DNA from: Arthrobacter sp. CDRTa11
Lineage (GTDB): Bacteria > Actinomycetota > Actinomycetes > Actinomycetales > Micrococcaceae
NCBI RefSeq assembly: GCF_026427775.1
Contig: NZ_CP044532.1
Location: 1,984,001 to 2,048,000 of the forward strand
Direction: 5' to 3'
Length of the DNA: 64,000 nt
Positions 44,737 through 53,980 of this stretch are shown piece by piece (the first letter of the stretch is position 1; each line of letters opens with the position of its first letter). The notes beneath the pieces are model-generated. The model ran no database searches. It was not told the DNA's origin and saw only the letters and a program-made list of their open reading frames with translations. A program made the position numbers and the translations under genes.

Positions 44737-44820
44737 ATGAACCCCTTGCGATGGCTCTTTGATGCCAGGACCCCTGCACGTGCAGGGTCCGCCTTTGCCG
44801 ATCCGGTGGCCAGTCCGTGA
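44737..44820 (+). CDS. 27-codon leader ORF coupled to ribD
   Basis: ATG 44737 opens a frame of 27 codons (begins MNPLRWLFDARTPARAG) whose TGA (44818-44820) overlaps the ribD GTG (44817) as GTGA. AAGGA stands 13 nt before the ATG, a long but usable spacing, whereas ribD itself has no good ribosome-binding site. Inside the ORF is a 23-nt hairpin (44768-44790, GGACCC...GGGTCC) that translation would open. So ribD expression may depend on translation of this small ORF. It could also be chance; the peptide has no recognisable domain. Confidence 0.45.
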   Translation: MNPLRWLFDARTPARAGSAFADPVASP

Positions 44821-46046
44821 CGGCGGCATCCGAGCAGCGGACCGAAGCCCGGCCCGCCACACAGCCCCTTACGCAATGGCCTGCCACCCAACAGCCGGCC
44901 ACCCAACACACAGGCACCCGTCAGGCAGCGCCGCCCGACGACGTCGTGACCGCTTTCACTGCAGCGGAATCGGCTGCCATGGACGCCGCCCTTGAAGCAG
45001 CCCTGCGGGGGCCGCGCGGAGCAAATCCGCTGGTGGGTGCCGTCGTCGTGGATGCCTACGGCACACAACTTGTCACCGGATACCACCGCGGCGCAGGTAC
45101 CGCCCACGCGGAAGCCGATGCGATTGCCCAGGCAGCGGCCGCCGGGATTGACCTCCGCGGTTCAACCATGGTGGTCACGCTGGAACCCTGCAACCACTCC
45201 GGGCGCACGGGCCCCTGCGCCCAGGCGATCATCGGTGCGGGCATCACGGACGTCATTTACGCCGTTGATGACCCGCATGACCCCGCTGCCGGGGGCGCGG
45301 CTACCCTGCGGGAAGCAGGTGTCAGTGTCCGCAGCGGACTGGCGGCCGGCGAGGCGCTGGAACTGAACCGCCAGTGGTTCCAGGCTGTCGCTGCGAAACG
45401 TCCCTTTGTGACGCTTCACATTGCCCAGACCCTGGACAGCCGGATCGCGGCCGAGGACGGCACTAGCCAGTGGATTTCGAGCCCTGAATCCCTGGCCGAT
45501 AACCATGCCCTGAGGGCCCGGATCGATGCCATCCTGGTGGGAACCCAGACTGTCCTGGTGGACAACCCGCGGCTGACCGCCCGCGACGCGAGCGGCGCAC
45601 CCGCTGGAAAGCAGCCCCTCCGGGCAGTCATGGGACTGCGGGACATTCCTGCCGATGCCGCCGTCCGCGGGGACGACGGCCATGTTCTCCATCTGCCCAC
45701 GCGTGATCCACGGGAAGCGCTGTCGCTGCTCTACGCAGCGGGCGTCCGCCACCTGATGGTGGAGGGCGGATCGCGGATCCTCAGTGCGTTCCTCACCGCG
45801 GAACTCGTGGACGAACTCATCGTCTACGTGGCCCCCACCCTGCTCGGGTCAGGGACGCCTGCCCTGAACGGGCTGGGGATCAGTACCCTCGCGGATGCCC
45901 AGCAATGGGAATGGGATGCGTCCGACGGCGGCGCGGTGCGCACGCTCGGCCGCGACCTGAGGCTCCACCTGCATCCGCAACGAATTGAAGCTTTGGCACC
46001 ACAACCATCCCGCGCCGGCGCGGAACAAGCCTTGGGAGGCTACTGA
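44817..46046 (+). CDS. ribD: Bifunctional diaminohydroxyphosphoribosylaminopyrimidine deaminase / 5-amino-6-(5-phosphoribosylamino)uracil reductase
   Basis: Catalyses the second and third steps of riboflavin synthesis. 409 residues with a Thr/Gln/Pro-rich N-terminal extension of about 45 residues (contains two near-identical PATQ units), a deaminase domain at about 50-195 with Zn motifs GTAHAEADA and EPCNHSGRTGPC, and a reductase domain from about 200 (TLHIAQTLDSRIA, VEGGSRILSAFL). GTG start overlapping the leader ORF stop. Ends by 1-nt overlap (TGATG) with ribE. Under the FMN riboswitch. Confidence 0.95.
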   Translation: MTAASEQRTEARPATQPLTQWPATQQPATQHTGTRQAAPPDDVVTAFTAAESAAMDAALEAALRGPRGANPLVGAVVVDAYGTQLVTGYHRGAGTAHAEADAIAQAAAAGIDLRGSTMVVTLEPCNHSGRTGPCAQAIIGAGITDVIYAVDDPHDPAAGGAATLREAGVSVRSGLAAGEALELNRQWFQAVAAKRPFVTLHIAQTLDSRIAAEDGTSQWISSPESLADNHALRARIDAILVGTQTVLVDNPRLTARDASGAPAGKQPLRAVMGLRDIPADAAVRGDDGHVLHLPTRDPREALSLLYAAGVRHLMVEGGSRILSAFLTAELVDELIVYVAPTLLGSGTPALNGLGISTLADAQQWEWDASDGGAVRTLGRDLRLHLHPQRIEALAPQPSRAGAEQALGGY

Positions 46047-46750
46047 TGTTTACCGGAATTATTGCCGAACAGGGCCACGTGCTGTCCGTTGACAGGGACG
46101 GCGATACCAGCGCCACTGTCAGGCTGCATGCACCAGGCACCACCGAAGGGCTTGGCCTGGGCGGGTCCATCGCGGTGAACGGCGTCTGCCTGACTGCTAC
46201 CGAGATCAACGGCAAGGAATTCAGCGTGGACGTGATGGGCGAAACCTTGGTCCGCACCACCATTGGGGAACTGGCCTCCGGCGACTCGGTCAACCTTGAG
46301 CGCTGCGTGCCGGCCGGCGGAAGGCTGGACGGGCACGTCGTCCAGGGCCATGTGGACGGGGTTGGCCGGCTGCTGGAACGCGAAGCCCTGGGGAACTGGG
46401 AACGGCTCCGCTTCGGCGTGCCCGCCAACCTGGCACGCTACATTGCGGAGAAGGGCTCCATCGCGATCGACGGCGTCTCCCTCACCGTGACGGCCGTCAG
46501 CCCGGCCCCCGAACCTGAACCGTGGTTTGAAGTGGGGCTGATCCCCACCACTTTGGCCGAGACCGGACTGGGGGCGAAAACGGAAGGCAGCAGGGTCAAC
46601 CTTGAAGTTGACGTCCTGGCCAAATACACCGAGCGGCTCCTTGCCTTCAGTGCAGGAGCTGCCAGCAGCGTCACCAGCGGCACCAGTGCCGCCAGCAGCG
46701 TCAGCGCATCCAGCAGCACCGTCACCAGCACCGCAGGCGGCGCACGATGA
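46046..46750 (+). CDS. ribE: Riboflavin synthase alpha subunit
   Basis: Dismutates two 6,7-dimethyl-8-ribityllumazine molecules into riboflavin and the pyrimidine precursor. 234 residues: two lumazine-binding repeats, the first beginning [12 protein letters not shown] and the second around [14 protein letters not shown]. The usual length is about 200-210; the extra 30 residues at the C terminus are almost only Ser/Thr/Ala/Gly. Starts by TGATG overlap with ribD and ends 4 bp into ribB. Name ribE is used for riboflavin synthase here (ribC in mycobacteria). Confidence 0.95.
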   Translation: MFTGIIAEQGHVLSVDRDGDTSATVRLHAPGTTEGLGLGGSIAVNGVCLTATEINGKEFSVDVMGETLVRTTIGELASGDSVNLERCVPAGGRLDGHVVQGHVDGVGRLLEREALGNWERLRFGVPANLARYIAEKGSIAIDGVSLTVTAVSPAPEPEPWFEVGLIPTTLAETGLGAKTEGSRVNLEVDVLAKYTERLLAFSAGAASSVTSGTSAASSVSASSSTVTSTAGGAR

Positions 46751-47478
46751 ACGGGACGGCCCGGCTGGAGCCGGTCTCCGCGCCAGCATTAGCAGTAGCT
46801 CCAGCCCTGAGGCTCGATCCAGTCGAGGACGCAATCCGCGCCATCGCGGCCGGCAGACCAGTGCTGGTGGTGGACAACGAGGACCGCGAAAACGAAGGTG
46901 ACATCATCTTCGCTGCCCAGCACGCCACACCCGCCCTGATGGGCTGGACGATCCGGTACAGCTCAGGGGTTATCTGCGTCCCGCTGTCAGGTGAACGCGC
47001 CGATGCCTTGGCGTTGCCGCCCATGGTGCTGGTCAACGAGGACGCCAAGGGTACGGCGTACACCGTTTCCTGCGATGCCGCAGTGGGCGTGAGCACCGGC
47101 ATTTCCGCGACGGACCGCGCTTTGACGGCCAGGGTCCTGGCGGATCCCGCCGCCGGGCCTGCCTCCGTCACCAGGCCCGGGCATATTTTCCCCTTGCGGG
47201 CCGTTAACGGGGGAGTGCGTGAGCGTCCCGGCCACACCGAGGCCGCCGTTGACCTCTGCCGGCTCGCCGGACTGGAGCCGGTGGGCGTGATCGCGGAAGT
47301 TGTCTATGACGACGGAGAAATGATGCGCTTGGACGGACTGCGGAGCTTCGCTGCTGAACACGGCTGCCCCCTGATCTCGATCGAGGATCTGGTGGCTTAC
47401 CTTGGAGCAGAGCCCGCGGCCACCGCGGAGAGAGGTACCCGGGCCACGAACCCGGGAGGAGAAGAGGAGATACGATGA
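46747..47478 (+). CDS. ribB: 3,4-dihydroxy-2-butanone-4-phosphate synthase
   Basis: Makes the four-carbon unit of riboflavin from ribulose 5-phosphate. 243 residues; catalytic motifs [17 protein letters not shown] (acidic metal site), [12 protein letters not shown] and [10 protein letters not shown] with the metal-binding His, and [14 protein letters not shown] stand-alone RibB: many actinobacteria fuse it with GTP cyclohydrolase II, but here the cyclohydrolase is the separate next gene with a 4-bp overlap. The first ~20 residues are an Ala/Pro/Val extension. Confidence 0.94.
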   Translation: MNGTARLEPVSAPALAVAPALRLDPVEDAIRAIAAGRPVLVVDNEDRENEGDIIFAAQHATPALMGWTIRYSSGVICVPLSGERADALALPPMVLVNEDAKGTAYTVSCDAAVGVSTGISATDRALTARVLADPAAGPASVTRPGHIFPLRAVNGGVRERPGHTEAAVDLCRLAGLEPVGVIAEVVYDDGEMMRLDGLRSFAAEHGCPLISIEDLVAYLGAEPAATAERGTRATNPGGEEEIR

Positions 47479-48251
47479 CGGCTTCCGGAGCTACTGACGA
47501 CAGTCACCAGAATGGCCACCACAATAATGGCCACCACGGGAACGGCCAGCACAGTAACGGCCACCACAAGGGACAGACCGGCAATACCAAAGTCCTCCAC
47601 CCCGTCAGCGGCGGTCCCATCGTTCAGCTTCCTACGGCGTTCGGTGACTTTGTTGCGCAAGCGTGGACCGACCTGGTTACCGGTGCCGAGCACCTGGCCG
47701 TCAGCTCACCCAACCCGCCTAAAGACGGTAAGGCCCCGCTGGTGCGGCTGCACTCGGAATGCCTCACCGGGGACATCTTCGGTTCCTACCGGTGTGACTG
47801 CGGTGAACAGCTGGCTTATGCCCTGGAGATGATCCAGGAGTTCGGCGGGACCCTGCTGTACCTGCGCGGGCAGGAGGGCCGGGGCATCGGATTGGCCAAC
47901 AAAATCAAGGCCTACGCCCTCCAGGAAGCCGGTTTCGACACGGTGGAGGCCAACGAGCAGCTGGGGCTCCCGGTGGATGCCCGGTGCTACAACGCCGCGG
48001 CCCAGGTCCTGGCCGAGATGGGCCTCCACGAGGTCCGGCTGCTGAGCAACAACCCGGACAAGCAGAACAGGCTGGCCAAGGCCGGCGTGAAGGTGGTGGA
48101 GATGGTTCCCACGGAGGTGCCTTCCCGCGACCAGAACATCCGGTACCTGCAGACGAAAAAGGACCGGATGGAACACCGGCTCACGCTGGACACCCACATC
48201 GCCACAGTGCCTGCCATCGCGGCGGACACTTTCGACCACGAACAAGACTGA
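47475..48251 (+). CDS. ribA: GTP cyclohydrolase II
   Basis: First committed step of riboflavin synthesis from GTP. 258 residues; Zn-binding cysteines in [18 protein letters not shown], the GTP-binding [11 protein letters not shown] motif, and the [17 protein letters not shown] helix. The N terminus carries four 15-nt repeats (47511-47570) coding for N-G-H/Q-H-x pentapeptides, giving a natural His/Asn/Gly-rich tail that is not part of the family fold. ATG start overlaps ribB by 4 bp. Confidence 0.94.
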   Translation: MTASGATDDSHQNGHHNNGHHGNGQHSNGHHKGQTGNTKVLHPVSGGPIVQLPTAFGDFVAQAWTDLVTGAEHLAVSSPNPPKDGKAPLVRLHSECLTGDIFGSYRCDCGEQLAYALEMIQEFGGTLLYLRGQEGRGIGLANKIKAYALQEAGFDTVEANEQLGLPVDARCYNAAAQVLAEMGLHEVRLLSNNPDKQNRLAKAGVKVVEMVPTEVPSRDQNIRYLQTKKDRMEHRLTLDTHIATVPAIAADTFDHEQD

Positions 48252-48269
48252 ACGGATCACGATTTACGC

Positions 48270-48755
48270 ATGAGCGGACACGGCGCACCAGATATTGACC
48301 TCACCACCCTCAACCCGGCCGAGACGGCCCAGCTCCGGCTGGCCATTGTGGCGGCCAGTTGGCACACCCAGATTATGGACGGGCTCCTGGATGGTGCCCT
48401 CCGCGCCGCCAAGGACGCCGGCATCAGCGAACCCACCGTGGTGAGGGTTCCGGGCAGCTTCGAACTTCCGGTCGCTGCCGCGCGGCTGGCACCGCACTTC
48501 GACGCGGTGGTTGCCCTCGGCGTCGTCATCCGGGGCGGAACCCCGCACTTTGAGTACGTCTGCCAGGCGGCGACGTCGGGACTGACCGATGTCAGCGTCT
48601 CCACCGGAGTGCCGGTGGGCTTCGGCGTCCTGACCTGCGACACCGAGCAGCAGGGCCTGGACCGCGCCGGGCTGCCGGGATCCAAGGAAGACAAGGGGCA
48701 TGAGGCCGTCACCGCGGCGCTGGCCACCGCCGTCGTACTCAAGCAGTACCGCTAG
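48270..48755 (+). CDS. ribH: 6,7-dimethyl-8-ribityllumazine synthase
   Basis: Condenses the ribityl-uracil intermediate with dihydroxybutanone phosphate. 161 residues; substrate pocket motifs [31 protein letters not shown] (catalytic His) and [15 protein letters not shown]. It is the last gene of the rib operon, 18 bp after ribA, and is followed by a stable hairpin. Confidence 0.96.
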   Translation: MSGHGAPDIDLTTLNPAETAQLRLAIVAASWHTQIMDGLLDGALRAAKDAGISEPTVVRVPGSFELPVAAARLAPHFDAVVALGVVIRGGTPHFEYVCQAATSGLTDVSVSTGVPVGFGVLTCDTEQQGLDRAGLPGSKEDKGHEAVTAALATAVVLKQYR

Positions 48756-48761
48756 CAAAGC

Positions 48762-48797
48762 ACGGGTGCGGGGTGTCTTCCGTCACACCGCACCCGT
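48762..48797 (+). terminator. Hairpin at the end of the rib operon
   Basis: ACGGGTGCGG plus GTGT at 48762-48775 pairs with ACAC plus CGCACCCGT at 48785-48797 with a small bulge. No T-run follows, so efficiency is uncertain. Confidence 0.5.
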
Positions 48798-48837
48798 CAT
48801 GCTACGGCCCGACAGGCGCCCCCGGGCCCGCAGCAAG

Positions 48838-48843
48838 TAGGCT
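48838..48843 (+). promoter_or_regulatory. -10 box for leaderless hisE transcript
   Basis: TAGGCT (TAnnnT) ends exactly 7 nt before the hisE GTG, so transcription should begin at the start codon. No ribosome-binding site is present. Confidence 0.6.
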
Positions 48844-48850
48844 GTAGGGC

Positions 48851-49114
48851 GTGAAGAATTTCGAGACGCTGTTCGCTGAACTGAGTGAGAAGGCAGCCAC
48901 CCGTCCGGCAGGCTCCCGCACCGTCGCTGAATTGGAGTCCGGAGTCCACGGCATCGGCAAGAAAGTCGTGGAGGAAGCAGCCGAAGTATGGATGGCCGCA
49001 GAGTATGAATCCGACGAGGCCGCGGCCGAGGAGATCTCCCAGTTGCTCTACCACCTGCAGGTCCTGATGCTCGCCAAAGGGCTGACCCTGGAAGACGTCT
49101 ACAAGCATCTGTAG
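48851..49114 (+). CDS. hisE: Phosphoribosyl-ATP diphosphatase
   Basis: Second step of histidine synthesis: hydrolyses PR-ATP to PR-AMP. 87 residues, the usual size for a stand-alone HisE, with the MazG-like helical core and acidic metal motif [13 protein letters not shown] followed by [16 protein letters not shown] start preceded by a TAGGCT -10 box at 7 nt and by no Shine-Dalgarno sequence, so it is probably translated from a leaderless mRNA. hisG follows at 95 bp. Confidence 0.95.
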   Translation: MKNFETLFAELSEKAATRPAGSRTVAELESGVHGIGKKVVEEAAEVWMAAEYESDEAAAEEISQLLYHLQVLMLAKGLTLEDVYKHL

Positions 49115-49209
49115 CCACTGCGGCACCCCGCGCGGACAAACAACTCTGCCGGTGCCCACGTGTGGCCCGTTTGCCTGATCAAAAGACCTCCCAACCAAGA
49201 AAGATCCCC

Positions 49210-50070
49210 ATGCTGCGAGTAGCCGTACCCAACAAGGGCTCCCTGTCCGAAGCCGCCTCCGAAATGCTGTCCGAAGCCGGTTACCGCCAGCGCCGCGACA
49301 CCCGCGAGCTGGTCATGGTGGACCCTGACAACGACATCGAATTCTTCTTCCTCCGCCCGCGCGACATCGCCGTCTACGTCGGCCAGGGAACGCTCGACGT
49401 CGGCATCACCGGCCGCGACCTGCTGCTGGACGCCGAGGTGGAAGCGGAGGAACTGCTCCCGCTCGGTTTTGCCGCCTCAACCTTCCGCTTCGCCGGCCCC
49501 GTGGGCGACTTCGCCAAGGTAGAGGAGCTCGAAGGCAAACGCCTGGCCACCAGCTATGACGGCCTCCTGCGCGGCTACCTCGCCGGGCTGGGAATCAACG
49601 CCAGGGTTGTCCGCCTCGACGGCGCCGTGGAATCATCCGTACGCCTCGGCGTGGCTGACGCCATCGCCGACGTCGTGGAGACCGGAAGCACCCTCAAGGC
49701 GGCCGGAATGGAAATCTTCGGCGAGCCCATCCTGAAGTCCGAAGCCGTCCTGATCCGCCGCACCGGAGAGGGTGGAGCCGCCAACGGCACCGCCAAGGAG
49801 ATCGAGGTCCTGATCCGCCGGCTCCAGGGTGTCCTGGTGGCGCGCCAGTATGTCCTGATGGACTACGACATCCGCAAGGAACTGGTGGAACGCGCCGCGG
49901 CCCTGACCCCGGGCCTCGAGTCACCCACCGTGTCGCCGCTGCGGGACTCCGACTGGGTGGCTGTCCGCTCGATGGTGCCCAAGAGGGAAACCAACCGGAT
50001 CATGGACGAGCTCTACGACCTCGGCGCACGCGCCATCCTGGTCAGCAGCATCCACGCCTGCCGCATCTGA
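49210..50070 (+). CDS. hisG: ATP phosphoribosyltransferase, long form
   Basis: First and feedback-regulated step of histidine synthesis (ATP plus PRPP). 286 residues, so the long HisG(L) form with its own C-terminal ACT-like regulatory domain (about 215-286), not requiring HisZ. Catalytic-domain motifs: RVAVPNKGSLSEAASEML, the GTLDVGITGRDLL block, and the PRPP loop GVADAIADVVETGSTL. ATG 49210 is taken as start because the protein then begins MLRVAVPNKG; the upstream frame to 49162 has no support. hisF follows 58 bp later. Confidence 0.96.
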   Translation: MLRVAVPNKGSLSEAASEMLSEAGYRQRRDTRELVMVDPDNDIEFFFLRPRDIAVYVGQGTLDVGITGRDLLLDAEVEAEELLPLGFAASTFRFAGPVGDFAKVEELEGKRLATSYDGLLRGYLAGLGINARVVRLDGAVESSVRLGVADAIADVVETGSTLKAAGMEIFGEPILKSEAVLIRRTGEGGAANGTAKEIEVLIRRLQGVLVARQYVLMDYDIRKELVERAAALTPGLESPTVSPLRDSDWVAVRSMVPKRETNRIMDELYDLGARAILVSSIHACRI

Positions 50071-50128
50071 GCCTCACGCCCAGACAATGCCGGCCAGCAG
50101 TATCCACCACTGAATTCCAGGAGTACCC

Positions 50129-50905
50129 ATGGCTGTAGCCGTACGCGTCATTCCGTGCCTCGATGTCGACGCAGGCCGCGTCGTCAAGGGCGTCAACTTC
50201 GAGGGCCTGCGGGACGCCGGAGACCCTGTCGAACTGGCGCACCGGTACGACAACGCAGGGGCGGATGAGCTGACGTTCCTGGACGTCACAGCATCCTCGG
50301 GCAACAGGGAAACCACCTTCGACGTGGTCCGCCGCACCGCCGAGGAAGTCTTCATTCCACTGTGCGTCGGCGGCGGAGTGCGGGGCGTTGCCGAGGTGGA
50401 CAAGCTGCTGCGCTTCGGCGCGGACAAGGCCTCCATCAACACCGCCGCCGTGGCACGCCCGGAGGTCATCGACGAGATCACGCGCCACTTTGGCTCGCAG
50501 GTGCTTGTCCTCTCCCTGGACGCACGCCGCACCCGCCCCGGGTCTGTCCCCACGCCGTCGGGCTTTGAGGTCACCACCCACGGCGGGCGTACCGGGACCG
50601 GCATCGACGCCATTGCCTGGGCGAAGGAAGCGGCCGAGCGCGGCGTGGGCGAGATCCTGTTGAACTCCATTGACGCCGACGGCACCAAGGATGGATTCGA
50701 CCTCGAGCTCATCCGGCTGGTGCGTGCGGCGGTGAAGGTTCCCATCATCGCCTCAGGCGGAGCAGGGGAGCCCGCACACTTCCCGCCCGCGGTAGCTGCC
50801 GGCGCGGACGCCGTCCTGGCCGCGTCGATCTTCCACTGGGGACCCGACGACATGATGTCCCAGGTCAAGCAGGCCATCCGGGATGCAGGCTTCGAGGTCC
50901 GCTAG
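50129..50905 (+). CDS. hisF: Imidazole glycerol phosphate synthase subunit HisF
   Basis: Cyclase subunit converting PRFAR with ammonia into imidazole glycerol phosphate and AICAR. 258-residue TIM barrel; catalytic Asp in [15 protein letters not shown] and the second in LVLSLDARR; phosphate-binding GGGVRG and ASGGAGEP loops. Its glutaminase partner HisH is not in the window. ATG 50129 follows a GGAGT ribosome-binding site. The gene is followed by family A inverted repeat and a convergent gene. Confidence 0.97.
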   Translation: MAVAVRVIPCLDVDAGRVVKGVNFEGLRDAGDPVELAHRYDNAGADELTFLDVTASSGNRETTFDVVRRTAEEVFIPLCVGGGVRGVAEVDKLLRFGADKASINTAAVARPEVIDEITRHFGSQVLVLSLDARRTRPGSVPTPSGFEVTTHGGRTGTGIDAIAWAKEAAERGVGEILLNSIDADGTKDGFDLELIRLVRAAVKVPIIASGGAGEPAHFPPAVAAGADAVLAASIFHWGPDDMMSQVKQAIRDAGFEVR

Positions 50906-50915
50906 CATCTTCCAA

Positions 50916-50981
50916 CCCAACTGGGTAGCGCTATGTGTCGTTTTGAGCGCTCATAACGACACTTAGCGCTACCCAGTTGGG
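50916..50981. repeat. Long inverted repeat, family A (second copy), between convergent genes
   Basis: 27-bp arms (50916-50942 and 50955-50981) with one mismatch around a 12-nt loop. Shares GGTAGCGCTA, TGTCGTT and GCGC loop features with the copy at 21439-21504, including the loop size. Located 10 nt after hisF and 5 nt before the end of the convergent gene. Confidence 0.85.
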
Positions 50982-50985
50982 AGGG

Positions 50986-51630
50986 TTAGAGGCCCACTTC
51001 TGCTGACTGGAGAAGCGCGACGGCGTCGGGCTGGCCTTCGAAGGTGACCAGGGCATGGCGGGTCCGGCCGTGGGCGTGCATCAGCAGCTCGCCCGGCTCA
51101 CCAACAATGGCCACGGATACCGGGGCGCGCTTGGCCACGTGGCGCGGACCTGAGGGCCGGACCAGCACAATGCCAAGATCCACCCCGCGGTAAAGGATGG
51201 CGGCGCGCTTGATGAGTTCATCCCAGAGCGCTTCCGAATAGGCTTCGTCGAGGGCGCGGGGTGCCCAGCGGTCCACAGCCCGGCGGACGTCCTCGGTGTG
51301 GACGAAATACTCGATCAGGTTGGAACTCTCGTCCAGGGCCTTGATGTTCATGGGTGACAGCGCAGGCGGACCGGCGCGGAACGTGTTGACCAGCCCGGCG
51401 TAGTCGTCAGCCGTTTTCAGCTTCGCGGCAAGTTTCGCCGTTGCCTTGTCCGAGGCCTTGGACAGGCTCTTGATGATCAGGCCCAATCCCACGGCCGCCT
51501 TGCGTTCGCGCAGGTAAAGGTGCGCGGCAAGGTCCCTGGTGCGCCAGCCTTTGCAGAGCGTGGGGGCATCAGGACCGGCCGCAAGCAGGGTCTCGGCCAG
51601 GACTTCTCGGGACGGGTCGACGAAATGCAT
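50986..51630 (-). CDS. TIGR03085 family protein (DinB-like, putative metal-binding)
   Basis: A 214-residue four-helix protein of the mycothiol-dependent maleylpyruvate isomerase-like superfamily (TIGR03083/TIGR03085). Motif TLCKGWRTRDLAAHLYLRER holds the His that forms part of the metal site, and NLIEYFVHTEDVRRA the second His. A thiol-transfer or isomerase role tied to mycothiol is known for distant relatives; nothing more specific can be said. ATG 51630; the frame runs on to 52062 as a shadow of hisI. It is inserted, in reverse, between hisF and hisI. Confidence 0.82.
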   Translation of the reverse strand: MHFVDPSREVLAETLLAAGPDAPTLCKGWRTRDLAAHLYLRERKAAVGLGLIIKSLSKASDKATAKLAAKLKTADDYAGLVNTFRAGPPALSPMNIKALDESSNLIEYFVHTEDVRRAVDRWAPRALDEAYSEALWDELIKRAAILYRGVDLGIVLVRPSGPRHVAKRAPVSVAIVGEPGELLMHAHGRTRHALVTFEGQPDAVALLQSAEVGL

Positions 51631-51728
51631 CACTTGTGAAACTAGCACGACAGCCGGGGAGATGGGCAGCAGAACCGCCACCGGGGCCGTGCGCTTGTTC
51701 ACACTCCTGACGGGATGCGCAGAGGCAC

Positions 51729-51734
51729 TAGACT
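51729..51734 (+). promoter_or_regulatory. -10 box for leaderless hisI transcript
   Basis: TAGACT ends exactly 7 nt before the hisI ATG (51742), the same geometry as at hisE; no ribosome-binding site precedes the ATG. Confidence 0.6.
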
Positions 51735-51741
51735 TGGTCTG

Positions 51742-52227
51742 ATGTCTGAGCAGCCCGCCCCCCAGCCAACCCCTGATTCCGCCGTGCCCGCAGGCCTTTC
51801 GGCGGGGCACACCGACGGACCTGTAGGGGTCGCCTCGGGAAGCCTGCCCGCCGGCCCGCTTCCGGAAGACGTTGCCGCTGCGCTGAAGCGGGACAGTGCC
51901 GGACTGGTGGCGGCCATAGTGCAGCAATTCGACACCGACGAGGTGCTGATGCTCGGCTGGATGGATGACGAGGCACTGCACCGCACCATGACCAGCGGAC
52001 GGGTAACGTTCTATTCCCGCTCCCGCCAGGAGTATTGGCGCAAGGGGGACACGTCCGGGCATGTTCAGTGGGTCAAGTCAGTGGCACTGGACTGCGATGG
52101 CGACGCCCTGCTGGTGCGCGTGGACCAGGTGGGTGCCGCCTGCCACACCGGCACCCGCACCTGCTTTGACGGCAGGGAACTGCAGGTCAGTACAGTAAGC
52201 ACCGGCGGCGCAGGCCAGGCGGGCTGA
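51742..52227 (+). CDS. hisI: Phosphoribosyl-AMP cyclohydrolase
   Basis: Third step of histidine synthesis, opening the adenine ring of PR-AMP. 161 residues with a Pro/Ala/Gly-rich leader of about 45 residues, then the HisI fold: [32 protein letters not shown], the Asp-rich metal site [14 protein letters not shown] and CHTGTRTCF with two Zn-binding cysteines. HisE is separate (48851). ATG 51742 lies 7 nt after a TAGACT -10 box, implying a leaderless mRNA. Confidence 0.95.
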   Translation: MSEQPAPQPTPDSAVPAGLSAGHTDGPVGVASGSLPAGPLPEDVAAALKRDSAGLVAAIVQQFDTDEVLMLGWMDDEALHRTMTSGRVTFYSRSRQEYWRKGDTSGHVQWVKSVALDCDGDALLVRVDQVGAACHTGTRTCFDGRELQVSTVSTGGAGQAG

Positions 52228-52363
52228 CCGGCTCCCAGCCATGCGGGGCGGTCCAGTCCCGCCGCACCCTGAGTATTCTGAGTTTTCTGAGTTTTCGAAC
52301 AGCACACCGCGGATGTCCGCCACCATGCGGGCGCCCTACAAGAACAGGCGGAGAGCCATAGCC

Positions 52364-53980
52364 ATGCAGGACCTCGGAATCATCAGCCCGGGCCTCGAGG
52401 AGTTCCGTGAACTCGCCGGCACCAGCCGTGTCATCCCCGTCCGGCTCAAGGTCCTGGCGGACGCTGAGACGCCTATCGGCCTCTACCGGAAGCTGGCCCA
52501 GGGGCAGCCCGGAACCTTCCTGATGGAATCCGCGGCCGTGGGCGGGACCTGGTCCCGCTACTCCTTCATCGGAGCCAATTCCCGGGCAACGCTGACCACG
52601 AAGGACGGTGAGGCGCACTGGCTGGGCCAGCCGCCCGTTGGTGTGCCGGTGGACGGGAACCCGGTTGATGCCATCAGGGACACCATCGAAGCGCTCCGCA
52701 CTGACAGGTTCGAGGGGCTGCCGCCCTTTACCTCAGGCCTGGTGGGATTCCTGGGTTGGGAAACGGTCCGGCACTGGGAACGGCTGACCAGCCCGCCCGA
52801 GGACGATCTCCAGCTGCCGGAAATGGCGCTGAACCTGGTGTCCAATATGGCTGTGCATGACAATGTCGACGGCACCGTGCTCCTGATCGCCAACGCCATC
52901 AACTTCGATGACAGCTCCGAACGCGTGGACGAGGCCTGGCACGACGCCGTGGCCCGGGTCAAGGCACTCCTGACCCAGATCAGCACGCCCGTGGCGCAGC
53001 CCGTGTCAGTCCTGGAGCCTGCCGCTTTGGATTTCGCCTCCAGCGTCCAGGAGCGCTGGGACGAGCCTGCCTACCTGGCGGCGCTGGACCGCGGCAAGGA
53101 AGCCATTGTCGACGGCGAGGTGTTCCAGGTGGTGATTTCGCGCCGCTTCGAGATGGAATGCGGAGCCTCTCCGCTCGACGTCTACCGCGTCCTGCGGAAC
53201 ACCAACCCCAGCCCCTACATGTACATCTTCAGCCTTGCGGACGCCGACGGCCGCGAATACTCGATCGTTGGTTCCTCGCCCGAGGCCCTGGTGACAGTCA
53301 CAGGCGAGGAAGTCATCACCCATCCCATCGCCGGTTCGCGGCCCAGGGGCAAGACGGTGGAGGCTGACAAAGCCCTGGCCGAGGAACTCCTGGCAGACCA
53401 AAAGGAACGCGCCGAGCACCTGATGCTGGTGGACCTGTCCCGCAACGATCTCTCCAAGGTCTGCGTGGCGGGAACCGTTGACGTGACGCAGTTTATGGAA
53501 GTGGAGCGCTTCAGCCACATCATGCACCTGGTGTCCACGGTGGTAGGCCAACTGGCGCCGGGGGCCAAAGCCTACGACGTCCTGAAGGCAACGTTCCCTG
53601 CCGGGACACTGTCCGGTGCTCCCAAGCCCCGCGCACTGCGCCTGTTGGACGAACTCGAACCCCATCGCCGCGGCATCTACGGCGGCGTGGTGGGCTACCT
53701 GGACTTCGCGGGCGACATGGACATGGCCATCGCCATCCGGTCCGCGTTGCTGCGGGAGGGACGCGCCTACGTGCAGGCAGGAGGCGGCATTGTTGCTGAT
53801 TCGGTCAACCCGACGGAGGCGCTGGAAACCGTGAATAAGGCCGCAGCTCCGCTGCGCGCCGTCCACACCGCAGGATCACTGCACAACATTTCGGCGGACA
53901 CCATTTCGGCGGACACCATTTCGGCTGACACCGTTCCCGATGCCGGCAGCGCCGGCCATACCAGCCGGGCGAACGACTGA
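52364..53980 (+). CDS. trpE: Anthranilate synthase component I
   Basis: Converts chorismate to anthranilate with the glutaminase TrpG (not in the window). 538 residues. The N-terminal Trp-feedback pocket (FLMESAAVGG and SRYSFIG, LLES-type element) is followed by the chorismate-binding domain with PEALVTV, GSRPRGKT, HLMLVDLSRNDL and LSGAPKPRA. The last ~30 residues contain three 15-nt tandem repeats coding ISADT (53888-53932), outside the domain. Start ATG 52364 has GGAGAG upstream and gives MQDLGIISPGL; a longer frame from 52241 crosses a promoter-like region with TTCTGAGTT direct repeats (52276-52293). Confidence 0.96.
   Translation: MQDLGIISPGLEEFRELAGTSRVIPVRLKVLADAETPIGLYRKLAQGQPGTFLMESAAVGGTWSRYSFIGANSRATLTTKDGEAHWLGQPPVGVPVDGNPVDAIRDTIEALRTDRFEGLPPFTSGLVGFLGWETVRHWERLTSPPEDDLQLPEMALNLVSNMAVHDNVDGTVLLIANAINFDDSSERVDEAWHDAVARVKALLTQISTPVAQPVSVLEPAALDFASSVQERWDEPAYLAALDRGKEAIVDGEVFQVVISRRFEMECGASPLDVYRVLRNTNPSPYMYIFSLADADGREYSIVGSSPEALVTVTGEEVITHPIAGSRPRGKTVEADKALAEELLADQKERAEHLMLVDLSRNDLSKVCVAGTVDVTQFMEVERFSHIMHLVSTVVGQLAPGAKAYDVLKATFPAGTLSGAPKPRALRLLDELEPHRRGIYGGVVGYLDFAGDMDMAIAIRSALLREGRAYVQAGGGIVADSVNPTEALETVNKAAAPLRAVHTAGSLHNISADTISADTISADTVPDAGSAGHTSRAND

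Noticed and set aside
52228..52363. Tryptophan leader peptide / classical attenuator before trpE
   Set aside because: No short ORF with consecutive TGG codons and no terminator hairpin with T-run.
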